Assembly: GCA_916613615.1 (NCBI GenBank)
Contig: OU744726.1
Span: 22,199,515 to 22,263,514, forward strand
Direction: 5' to 3'
Source of the DNA: Steromphala cineraria
Taxonomy: Eukaryota > Mollusca > Gastropoda > Trochida > Trochidae
DNA length: 64,000 bases
Shown here: piece after piece, positions 13,201-22,584 of the stretch
Layout: each line of letters starts with the position of its first letter
How positions within the stretch are numbered: position 1 is the stretch's first letter
The notes under the pieces: generated by a model
What the model saw: the letters and a program-made list of their open reading frames with translations, nothing else
Told to the model about the DNA's origin: nothing
Databases searched by the model: none
Translations under genes and position numbers: made by a program

Positions 13201-16200
13201 TACTGCATTAAACGGCCTGATGAAGCAGGTACAGGATGTACCTGCTGAAAACGTTTGCCAAACTTAATTCAACTTCATCTTCTTCTTTTTAATATATATA
13301 TATATATATATATATCAATTAATGTCATTAATCAATAGTCAATGAATCGCATTGTCAGCACTCTCGTAGTTTTAAGAAATTTGTATGAACCAAGCATAGT
13401 GATATTAGGTATTTTAGAATGTCGGAAGTCGAGGTTCATGACATTCTTAAGAATATTTGTACATCCTTGCATATATTGCACAGAATTTTATTACATCTGT
13501 CCTTCATGTGGGCCCGGTAGTTGCTTTGCCTTATCAAGATGACTGCTTTCGATTATTGGCTGATTATACGTGTAATATGGCTATAACTTTATGTGTCTTT
13601 TCGCATGCGGTACAGCGCCCATGGGATTGGAAAATATAAATCGTAAATCTAAGAAAACCTTTGGAAAGTTTAGTTCTGTAATGAATCAAAAAGTCGTCAT
13701 TACTAATAAGTTAAATCTGACGTGTCTTAGGATTGTTTTCCGCCGGATGCTACCAGTCAAGAGATTCCTATTAGACGGTGTGATGTTGAAATCGATGTTA
13801 TTACATCGGGAACCACTAACTGTTACTGAAAATAACAAGTTAAATGTCAATCAGTACATTAGAGCGAAAAAAAAGTCATTCAAAGTTGGGACTTTGATCG
13901 AAAACCGGACAATGTAGCTCGAGTGGCGCGCGCAAATTCGCCAAACGTAATTTTGAAACCTCGTCATAAGCTGACAGGAAGATATATTCGATTTGATAGT
14001 GTTTATTAGGTATTGTAACTAATAGGTAGATTAATTGGATGCATAATTTCGAATATAAAACGTATTTGAGATGTTTTCTTGATTGTTCCATAAATCAGGC
14101 ATTCTAGAGATATTATGCAAAAATGGATATATTTGCAATTCCAGTGATGAGAAATGACCTTCAATCAGCATATTAATTGTTTTGTAGCTTATCAAAACCA
14201 AATAAAATTTTAAGAAAGATACTCTGTGTCACTTTAATGATTTCACAAACACCAGAGTTCAAGCCAAATAAAACATCAAAGATGTGAACTCAATCAGCCT
14301 GTACGTCTATGCTCTATGCACCAACTGATCATGGTATTGCAGGAGGAGTGGGGACGAACTGTAGTATTCGGAGACCATCAACTTGTCCATTCCTTAACAA
14401 AGTGATGCCACGCTAGAATACTTGCAAATGACAGTCACGCATAAGACTTTATTTCAACGCTGTCTAGCCGTTAGAACACGGAAGCATAACTAAAACTGGA
14501 AGCATAACTTAAACTAGTGTTAATCGTGTTGGCTGACTCTTTTCTAGAGACATGTAAATTTTCATTGTGCAACCATTGAAATTTTTGCTATTTAGGTGAA
14601 GTGATTATTTATTTTGACAAAATACATATGCGATTCCTTTGTGAGAGAGTGTACAAACAAATATCTTTTCTTTCCTTTGTAGGCTAATGTTTCAAAATAA
14701 TTCTCCTGGCAATAGTATTAACACCGAAGCATCGAAATTGCAAGAACAAATGACTGTAAACTTTGTTTAACGTTAATACAACCTATAAATGGCTAAAATG
14801 GTTTGAAGCGTCCATATAATATACAGGAATGTTTCTTTCCAGGTTCACTTTCACCTCTTGATGGGATCAAAGGTTTGTTTGAACAATTCATACACCCTGT
14901 CTTGTGAAATTATCGTTTCCAATATCAAAATCTCGCCATAAAATATATTCCTTTTTTAGCTTAAAGCTAGATAAGCATTATAAACTTACGTTATTGAATT
15001 TGTATATTTTGAATTGCTACAAACTTGTTTCACAATTGTGAATATAACATAAAAACATTGTTTTAGCTGATCTAAATAATAAAACATGTTTTCCTAATTT
15101 TGATATGCTCACGGTAAATCTTTCAAGCTGTAAATCCACAAGTTTAAAAAGCAGTTACTGTAAAAATTATACTGTTTTCTGAGATTCAATATCAAAATTA
15201 TCAAGATGATTTCGATATTCCTATATTCTTGCTTACAGCTAGATCTGCAGAGGTCTTGGATGAGTTCAAAAACTTTCCCTTCGCCCAAACTCGTGCAGCC
15301 AAAAAAGCTCTTAAACGCATCAAGGAAACTTATTTCATCTGTATTGAGGGCAATGAAGTGTCTGGAAAATCAACATTGGGACATCATCTCTTGAAGAAAC
15401 TTGGCAAACAGAAATATATTCCCATCATCTTGAACAGTCCAGATCAATGCCAATGGCTGCATCCTGATGAGCTATATGTGATCCTCATTGATGATATCTT
15501 TGGGAAGTCTGCCTTCTCTACGGAGGTACTTGACCAATGGAATAGTAAACTTGTCGACATATTCAGATGGGTAAAAACCGGAAAGGTCTTTTTGATACTG
15601 ACAAGTCAAGAGGGAGTCTTTGATAAAGCTCAGGGTACAATTGGTGTCCAGGGAATGTTTGAGAAGAAAAACAAAATCTCCCTCAGCTCCGATTCATTGA
15701 GGAACAATGAAAAATTTGAAATCCTTGAAAAACTTGCACAACATTTGCGACAACCAAGGGATACAAAACTTTTGACGGAAACAGTTTTCACAAATCAACA
15801 TTCCTGGTTTTTCCATTGCTGCAAAGACCTGCTTATCAACCGTAAACCCCTCAGTACTTGGCCAACGTTCTTTGAATATCCAGTTTCAATCATTTACCAA
15901 CATATCCAGAAAGTATCAAGAGCGGATCCATTGAAACTAGCCACCCTCTTTCTGATAATGCGAGATGGAAGTTTAACAGAACACTCAATTGATCACGTGG
16001 AAAAATTCCCCCCGGAACTTCTCAGGAAGATTGGTTCAGATATAGCGCTAACAGACACCAATATTCGTCAGGCTGTTTCGTCAATGGGAGGAAGTCTGCT
16101 TGCAGTTGAGAGTGGAAAGTATGCCTTTCTAAATGATGTGGTTCGAGATGCTGTTTGTTTCACCATTTGGGATATAGATCCAACCTTCTCAATCAGATGG

Positions 16201-19200
16201 TTTCCCCAGGACTTCCTAGTCAAACACATGGCAATGGAGAGGAAAGATCCCATGGAATACATTCAAGTTCCTCGGGAACACTTTCATGAACTGAATTCAA
16301 GACTTCAACAGATTTTTGAAAGTAAAACTCCATCTTATGAATGTTTCCAAACAGAGGCTTTTGGAAAACTTTTTCTAGAACTTCATCTGATATTGAATAG
16401 CCAAGCTGTAGGCCTGCAATTAGTTTGCATTTTAGTCATAGCCAGTGTCCTGTATAGATTTCCATCCCTCCTCCACAAATGTTTGGAAGTTTGGCAGAAA
16501 CAAGATCTTTCCAGGGAGAAAAGGGTGCTTGAACACCTGACAGTTCAGAAGATATGCGAGAAGAGGGCCTTCAACTCAGCAGATGTTTTAGCAGAGGCTG
16601 GCTTCCGGGCATGCTGTCCAGTAATGTGTGAAGTATGCTCCTCCACTGATACATCCAGCATGGATCTCGCACCATGTCTTCAGCTGTCTGTGGATGGAAA
16701 TGCTATGGACGATGATGCCATTTCTAACATCTTGAAATGGGTCGTGCATTCACGCTCCCTTGATACAGTGAGCGATTTTTTCAAATGTATTGAATCCCAA
16801 AAACAATTTGAAGTTTACACAGCTGGTATGCGTGTTGCTTGTGAACTCGGGGATCATGAAATGTTTGAAAATTTCAGGTGTATGGCAGGAGGTATAATCG
16901 CCAATTTTGATGATCTGGTTGAATCAGTTGTAAAAGGCGGAAATATGGTTATACTTTCATACTTGGTTCAGGAATTTAAACGAGTTCGTCTGACCAGTTC
17001 AACTTTTCAACAGGCATGTGCACTCAACAAAGTTGAGATTGCTAAAATGATATGGGAAGATGTCCCTGTAATCAAAGAGAGCTATGGTGGTCAGGACGTT
17101 CAGGAATCAGTTTTGCAAAATGTTGTTGCCATTGTTGACACTGACTCTGAGGAACTTCTTCGCTGGTTACTTTCGAAAGGGTACCATGTGCACAAAAGCA
17201 CAGTGCTTCATTCCGCCTGTCAGTCTGGAAATAGCAAAGCTGTTGCACTTCTTCTTAAGAACCACACCAACATCAATGCATTGAATGAAAAAGGAAATTC
17301 AGCACTTCATGTTCTGTGCATGAGTGAAAATCTCAACTTTGATGTGTTTGAGAAGCTTCTGGACAATGGTGCAGACGTGAATATAAGAAACAAGGAAAGC
17401 AGGACACCTTTACATTTATTGTGTGCAAATCAACACCCAATCAGGTCACTGATCTTGAAACTTCTTCTGCAAAGAATGAGCGTTGAAAATTTGAATGATG
17501 TAGATGTTGACGGAAATTCTCCCTTGTATATCTTGCTTGATACTGGATTCACTTTGGAAGAAATTGAACTTCTGCTGGAATCACAGGCTGATGTTTCAAG
17601 ACGAAATGGACAAGGAGAGACACCACTTCATGCAGCATGCAGGGGTCAAAAGTTCAGAGCTGTTGAAATGCTTGTTGAACATAAAGTCGACATTCATGCA
17701 AGAGACACAAACGGCTTCACCTGCCTCCATTTCGCAGTGACGGTTCCTAGCAATCATGAAACCATTGCTTATCTTTTAAAACAGTCAAATCCTGACAGTT
17801 TGCTTCAACCTGACAACTCTGGAAATACCCCTCTTCATTTGGTGATGAGGACAGCTGACAATGACAATGCTGTGACAGTGCTTCTGAATCATGGTGCCAA
17901 CGTTTTAGCTCAAAATAAAGATGGCGAAACGCCATTTCACATTGCATGCTCAATCTCAAATGAAGACTCCTATCGGTTCATCAAATCACACAAAGATCAC
18001 TGTTCAAGGGCAATGAAGATGAAGGACTCACTGCTCAATCTTGCTTGTAGATCAAATGGGGAATCGGCTGTTCGAATCGTGCTGCAGCTGCTTGAGTGGG
18101 GAGCAGATATTGACGGTGTTGACGAGGAAGGGAAAACTCCTTTACATGCAGTATGCGAAACTGGTACACATACCAGTTTGGATATAGCAAAAGAGCTGTG
18201 TGCTAGAGAAGCTAACATGGAGAGTCAGGATCTAAATGGTAACACCCCACTTCTCCTTGCTTGTCAGTCACAGGGCAATGCCACGATTGGTATCATTCTG
18301 CTTCTGATCGACCAAGGGGCCAGTCCACTGATGCCCACCAATGATGGGGAATGTCCAATAGTGCTGATGTTCAGAGAAGGAGCTTACGACTTGGTGCGTC
18401 TGATGATTGATTCAGTGATACATAAAGCATGTCAATCAGAAAATACTAAAAACCTCCACGACCTTGAAGTTGCTTTGTCATTGCAGATTGATTGGAGACA
18501 AATTTTTGAAAATGCAAGACCTCTATTGTTAAGAGTTTGTGGTGAACATGGTATTGGCACATCAGGAGTTGTGGATTTAGTGTTGAAAGCTGGATTTGAA
18601 GTTGGTGTGACAGATGGTGCTGGTATGACAGCAGCCCACGCAGCATGTCAGAATGTCGGACCTCACTCTGTCTCAGTGCTGAAAGTCCTTCAGGCCTCTG
18701 GGTGCAGTATGTCTCTTCTTGACTTACGTGCACGTACAACACTACACTTTGCAGTAGATAGTGACGATGATGCTGTGGTAGATGTCCTGAATTTCCTGTT
18801 GAACTCGGACCTGGAAGTGAACAGTGTTGATGCTAATGGGAACACTCCATTACACATCGTCTGTGGCTCCAAAAAAATCAGCTTACGTAAAAGTATCCAT
18901 TGGCTTTTAAACCATGATGCCAATATCGTCCTCAAAAATCACAAGGGAGAAACCTGTTATAATGTTGCCAAGACGCAAGACTTGCCATATATAAAAGAGA
19001 CCCTGATAAATGAATTTCTGTTGAAGCATTGCCAGACATTTTTAACTGACGAAACCATAGTGAGAGAAATACTTGAATTAGGTGCAGACATCAACTGCAC
19101 GGACTTCGAAGGCAATACAATTATCCACAAACTGGTGCTCATGGCTGGCAACATTGATGTAAGAGAAGAAATTAAATTGGCAAAGTCACTTGGAGGGGAT

Positions 19201-19455
19201 CTAAGGATAACAAACAATGATGACAAAACGGCCTATGAAATTGCACTCCATGGTGGCGCAGAAGAGTTTCTTCTGCAAGTTTTGTATGGTGGTGAAAGTC
19301 CAAAAGAAAGAGGTATGACTGCAAGTGGTGAAAGTTCAGCAACCTCGGTTGAGAAAACTCAGAAATCTAGCGGGAAGAAAAGGGAGGAAATAATTGACGA
19401 TGTTGCTAACTTTGTGAAGGGTTTTCTCAATCTTTTCGACAAAAAGAAAGAATGA
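4267..19455 (+). CDS. nSTAND3-type P-loop NTPase with ankyrin-repeat tail (multi-exon)
   Basis: Four coding exons join in frame: 4267-4315, 9561-9659, 14843-14872 (a 30-nt microexon) and 15239-19455. All junctions are GT-AG and the product is 1464 residues. The first three exons encode about 59 residues of unstructured leader. The large exon opens with a P-loop NTPase: Walker A GNEVSGKST at about residues 97-105 and Walker B VILIDD at about 140-145. A TS-Q stretch like sensor 1 follows, and the pattern matches the nSTAND3 family. A helical/winged-helix-like middle region runs to about residue 690. About 18 ankyrin repeats (TPLHxAC, LLxxGADxN) then run to about residue 1430, and the C-terminus is Lys-rich. 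STAND NTPases with superstructure-forming repeats commonly act as ligand-triggered oligomerising switches in innate immunity or cell death. That role is inferred here. There is no transmembrane segment. The start was chosen because ATG 4267 is followed by frame-compatible exons. Confidence 0.85.
4425..8960 (+). repeat. Intronic minisatellite built of GTAAGT-like hexamers
   Basis: The array covers about 4.5 kb of the ankyrin gene's first coding intron. Units are mostly 36 or 42 bp, made of hexamers such as GTAAAG, GTAAGG, CGTAGT, GGAAGT, AGAAGG and GTAAGT. Rarer units carry GTGTAACTGG and are one base longer. Because the lengths are multiples of six, very long spurious frames appear on the minus strand, broken only at the one-base variants. 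A higher-order duplication is visible: about 4613-5097 recurs at about 5118-5602, an offset of 505 bp. On the transcribed strand nearly every unit contains a perfect or near-perfect U1-type donor sequence. Confidence 0.95.
9744..9870. repeat. Two-copy tandem repeat just after exon 2 of the ankyrin gene
   Basis: A unit of about 75 bp occurs twice. It runs through GATTTTGAGAATATTT and ends in GGGGAGACCAGGGCAAAGC. The copies differ by a few substitutions and small indels. It lies in intron 2 and shows no coding potential. Confidence 0.7.
10237..10284. repeat. AT-dinucleotide-rich simple repeat
   Basis: An (AT)n tract and related ATAAATA sequence lie in intron 2, upstream of the Penelope-like element. 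Confidence 0.7.
10815..13109 (+). CDS. Penelope-like reverse transcriptase with GIY-YIG endonuclease
   Basis: This single 764-residue frame starts at the ATG at 10815, after an in-frame AT-rich leader. The reverse transcriptase region spans about residues 120-480. It shows IKEADKGGAIVILD, FYGLPKIHK (about 216), FDVVNLYSNID (about 305) and GVAMGTKVAPTYA (about 369). The catalytic motif is FLDD (about 414), where PLEs often have YVDD or YIDD. The tail has a Cys-rich cluster (CGDLRCHTC) and then a GIY-YIG nuclease: VIY at about 676, YIG at about 687, followed by KTEQKLKRRMNLHRSHI. This RT plus C-terminal GIY-YIG order defines endonuclease-bearing PLEs such as Penelope and Neptune. The enzyme would nick target DNA and reverse-transcribe its RNA. 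No frameshift or stop is present, so it may be active. Confidence 0.93.
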   Translation: MDTLVQTPKIVNLSSHHLSPSEVKLLKKGFKFTPTPKPNELELRSDMKKFTRKLRLAEYFETEENEVSDTEEENDNSNVQVHSLLKNKSNFVPPRGRDKHLEEYCDLIENVPIHVKQPKLNLTKGESKALHDLRNNSDIVIKEADKGGAIVILDKAYYKDKILSILDNDTYYRKSNEKEEKVIANKVTKLLNTYANDISDSERDYLTHFDAKTAYFYGLPKIHKSKTIQDVISNEHDAVITVKDPEDLPFRPIVGGPESHTQRLSNFIDIILKPLCSNVKSFIRDDIDFLCKLPQTVPEGSKLVSFDVVNLYSNIDTELGLKAVRHWLDKSRHLIPDRFSNEFIIDALSLVIENNVFYFDGSFYSQNKGVAMGTKVAPTYATLVLGYLENLFYSKVEDTFDISMKEHVENSWKRFLDDCFIILKNDNNLIQTIHEILNSLDPSMKFTMECHDVQLNFLDVIVKIESGGIIATDIFYKKTDSHQYLDFDSCHPHHTKRNIPYCLARRVCTIVSDDVVKTNRLGELKNFLLKQNYPDKLISDSIHKALKMDQQQLRSKVDKDIDIQNNISLVSTFNPNHDNAMSIVKRYLSMLSPSQKMKKIVNKYNFINSRKQPKNLRKILTSSRFDSVDVIPKVSKCGDLRCHTCESISEGCSIDISPNQTFVVKQNMNCDTRNVIYVITCSGCNEKYIGKTEQKLKRRMNLHRSHINQPRNRTIPLSEHLDKCGKGKFKVFPIYKLNYHNDNDLILKESYFIHKYAPKLNGKT
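13211..13270 (+). ncRNA. Hammerhead-ribozyme-like motif of the Penelope-like element
   Basis: The conserved hammerhead core CTGATGA (13217-13223) is followed by a perfect 9-bp stem II. Its arms are AGCAGGTAC (13224-13232) and GTACCTGCT (13238-13246), with a 5-nt loop. GAAA (13247-13250) follows. Downstream, GTTT/AAAC (13253-13256 and 13260-13263) can form a minimal stem III ahead of TTA, a possible UH cleavage site. Penelope-like elements are known to carry hammerhead motifs in their terminal repeats. Stem I pairing is not evident in a single copy, so activity might need a dimeric or tandem arrangement, or may be lost. Confidence 0.7.
13316..14842. other. Remainder of ankyrin-gene intron 2, no gene seen
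   Basis: Short open frames here (for example about 13591-13917) have no domain signature and no matching splice sites. A small direct repeat, GGAAGCATAACT, occurs twice near 14480-14512. Confidence 0.5.
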
Positions 19456-20283
19456 GACACAATGTCCTGAACGTTGCATACTGAATACTTCGAATAGTTC
19501 GAAAGAGTAAGACAAAGGTAAAATAGGTGACATTTTGGATGAGTTATTTGTCTGGATCATGTGAAACATAGGTTTTAAGATTGCTAAAAAAAGGAACACA
19601 TAGCGAATTTTTTTCCATGTAATAATTCATTGAATGAAGCAAACGTTTGCATCTAAATACTATATCAGTGATCAGTTTTTTTCTCCAAACATTTCCGAGG
19701 TTGAATCCTTTTTGACTGAAAATTTTACTGACATCACCTTAAATTCACCCTAAAAATGCTACTGCCTCTTTAACATGTAAATGTTACAAATATAATGTAT
19801 ATTAAATTGATAAAAAAAACATGATTTATGATATAAGGATTAAAGAATGTTTGTTTTAATTTTAACATATGTTTGAATGATAAATTTGCATTCGCGGTTG
19901 AAGATATTTTGAAGATGTTCATTAAGATTGTTTCATGCTTAGAAGACAGATACATGCTCACAAATTATATGAAACCATTGTTACCGAGGTTTACCATTTC
20001 TAATCGATTATAGGAAGCATATTTCTTTTAAAGATTACCCTAAACTAAACCCCAAAAGAAACTATTAAGTCATTGAAATCTTACAAGATAACAAAGACAC
20101 AGTTTCTATCTTTCTTTCCGATTGCTGAATCTTTTGCACATCATTCAACTTCAGTTGTATTGCAATAATCCGTTTATCAGGGGGCCTTAGAATGTGTTAT
20201 CAACACTGGCGTGAAAAGTTAATTTACAATTTATGGAAATCAGAGTTTTCATTTCATCTTGGAATGGATTACAAAATGTGGAG
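19456..20283. other. 3' flank of the ankyrin gene with a small element fragment
   Basis: This contains the presumed 3' UTR; no canonical AATAAA was found close to the stop. Around 19640-19775 the sequence resembles one half of the short inverted-repeat family found at 39627 and 40665. It shares TGACATCACCTTA and ends in ATGCTACTGCCTCTTTAA. Confidence 0.4.
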
Positions 20284-21131
20284 TTCATATTCTTCAATAC
20301 TTCGTATGTCCATCTTCAACCTTAATGTAGGCAAACACTCGACTTCTCATTGATGTCTTGATACCTCTGACGACGGCGATAGGGATGTTCCCCCAGTCAC
20401 CCTGCAGAGCTTGTACCAGTTACCTCAAGTTGATTGGAGGGTTAATCGTTTTCCAGATTCACCTCCCAAGGCATTCCATATGTGATCTATAGGGGAGAGA
20501 TCAGGAGAATGTGACGGCTACGACAAGACATTAACGTTGACACTGCTCTTGTTGAATGTGCAGGGGCGTTATCATGTTGAAATAGAGTTCCCGGATGGCG
20601 TTGAAGAAATGGCAACACCATAGGACGAAGGACCTGACCAATGTATCTTTGTGCAACCATGTGCAGCCCTAACGATCAACAATGGAGCTCTGCCATCATA
20701 TTTGAATAAACAAAACCTTCTCTCATCCGTGAACATAACGTTTCGCCAATCACGTAGCTGCCATCTTCTTACCTGTCTTGCCAGGTTAATCGTTTGACGT
20801 ATCAAGGTGGCTCCAAAGGAGGTGATAGGCCCGAATTCCTACTGCTCTCAACTTCCTTCTCATGGTTGACTTGCTTAGCACCTTCCCGAGAGCCGTTGAT
20901 GCCGATTCTGCAACTGTCAAGAATCGAAGAGAGTACTTCCCGCGTGACGTCACACGAGATTCACGTGTCGCGGCCTATCTAATGTTGATCCTTTGTTTCT
21001 ATAACTTTAATCAACATTTCAACTGTCTTTCTGTGACAGCCGAAGGGTCCTGCACTAGGTATATATATTTCACCCATGTCCTTCATACCCATGGCCATGT
21101 CACGCTGTTCTGGGGTCAGTCGTGGCTTCAT
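20284..21131 (-). pseudogene. Degraded Tc1-like transposase
   Basis: Read on the minus strand from ATG 21131, the sequence gives an N-terminus like MKPRLTPEQRDMAMGMKDMG. It then gives a central WRNVMFTDERRFCLF block (the Tc1 motif around the second catalytic Asp) and a C-terminal block resembling HSPDLSPIDHIWNALG. Several stops and frameshifts separate these blocks. The longest surviving frame covers 20572-20805. Tc1 transposases cut and paste DNA at TA sites, but this copy cannot encode a functional protein. Terminal inverted repeats were not located. Confidence 0.8.
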
Positions 21132-21167
21132 TCTAAGTGGTTTATCTGGCTCACTATCGCTTTCTAG

Positions 21168-22584
21168 TTGAATTTTATTAATGAAAGTGCGGATAAGTAA
21201 TCAAAAAATCGTACCTAATCCATTTTTGAAACGAATAACTAAAATGTTTGTTGAATGATTTTTTTTCAACTTGGACTGATTCAGCTGAAAAAAGTTTAAA
21301 ACATATTTAGATAATAAAAGTGGATAGTTTATTTTGGGGTTTAGTTGATATATCATATATGTTTGGCGTTTTGTTGGGGAAAACAATATTTGTTTATGAA
21401 TGGTAGATTTTATTCTCTGATTACGTTTTGGAGAAAATGTGTGGTCAAATCGAAGAGGATAATTCGAGAGATGAGTGTATTATTTGGTTAAATCATGTAC
21501 TTGAGAATTTTGTATTTGAAGAATATTTTGATGATTAAAATATTTCAGAAGGAATGTTTAACGATTTTGTGATAGTATACATGCTTAAAGATCATGTAGA
21601 AGTGTAAAGTTTAAGAGCTGAGTTAAATGAACTATGGTACAAACGAAAGTACACACCTTAGTTATATTGATCCTATTCATGATTTTCAATTACAAATAGC
21701 TTTAGTTTTTTACGTCGTTTGCATACACTGACAAGTGCAGGGGATTACTCAGTTGCAAGAGAACACTTCCATGTGTTTTTTAATTTTTAGCTCATCAGGA
21801 CTGAAAGTCCAGATAGGCTTATGGCATGGCCCGTCGTCCGGCGTCCGTCCGGCGTCCGTCCGTAAACTTTTGACACTTTTGACTTCTCCTCATGAACCAT
21901 ACACATTAGAGAGCTGAAATTTTGTGTACAAGTACCTTAGCATATGGAGATTCTAATTTGTAACTTTGGTGACCCTGTGACCCCAAATAGGGTCACAGGG
22001 TTCACAACTTTAAAAACCTATTTTCATCTTCTTCTCCAGTTCCAGAAGGACTAGAGAGTTAAAAATGATATGTGCAGACTCCTTGGTTAATGGGGATTCT
22101 AATTTGTAACTTTGGTGACCCTGTGACCCCAAATAGGGTCACAACCTTAAAAACCTATTTTCATCTTCTTCTCCAGTTCTAAAAGGACTAGAGAGTTAAA
22201 AATTATATGTGCAGACTCCTTGGCCAATGGGGATTCTAAATTGTAGATTTCGTGACCCCATGACCCCAAATAGGGTCACAGGGGTCACAACCTTAAGAAC
22301 CTATTTTCATCTTCTTCTCCAGTTCTAAAAGGACTAGAGAGTTGAAAGTGATATGTGCAGACTCCTTGGACAATGGGAATTCTAATTTGTAACTTTGGTG
22401 AACCTGTGACCCCAAATAGGGTCACAGGGGTCACAACCTTAAAAACCTATTTTCATCTTCTTCTCTAGTTCTAAAAAGACTAGAGAGTTGAAAGTGATAT
22501 GTGCAGACTCCTTGGACAATGGGGATTCTAATTTGTAACTTTGGTGAACCTGTGACCCCAAATAGGGTCACAGGGGTCACAACC
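21168..22584 (+). repeat. 1417-bp tandem duplication, copy 1
   Basis: This segment begins TTGAATTTTATTAATG and recurs 1417 bp downstream with almost no differences. One visible change is AAGAACC versus AAAAACC near 22293/23710. It contains about 600 bp of unique AT-rich sequence, the start of a GTCCGGCGTCCGTCCG element near 21787, and several units of a GTGACCC-containing array. The near identity means either a very recent duplication or an assembly duplication. Confidence 0.93.

Larger units (their letters stand above)
10789..13315 (+). mobile_element. Penelope-like retroelement inserted in intron 2 of the ankyrin gene
   Basis: The element comprises an intact reverse transcriptase/GIY-YIG frame (10815-13109), a short 3' non-coding region with a hammerhead-like fold, and (TA)n tracts at both ends (about 10789-10808 and 13291-13315). 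It lies in the same orientation as the host gene. No LTR or poly(A) tail is seen, as expected for Penelope-like elements. True ends and target duplication cannot be fixed because of the (TA)n flanks. The intact frame implies a fairly recent insertion. Confidence 0.85.

Noticed and set aside
13888..13912. Shared 17-bp string (TGTCCGGTTTTCGATCA, inverted) between about 13890 and about 63488
   Set aside because: The match does not extend beyond that block, and no terminal structure was found. It is too little to call a repeat family.
13591..13917. 108-codon plus-strand open frame after the Penelope-like element
   Set aside because: It has no recognisable domain, no codon-use signal and no matching splice sites. 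It is most likely chance.
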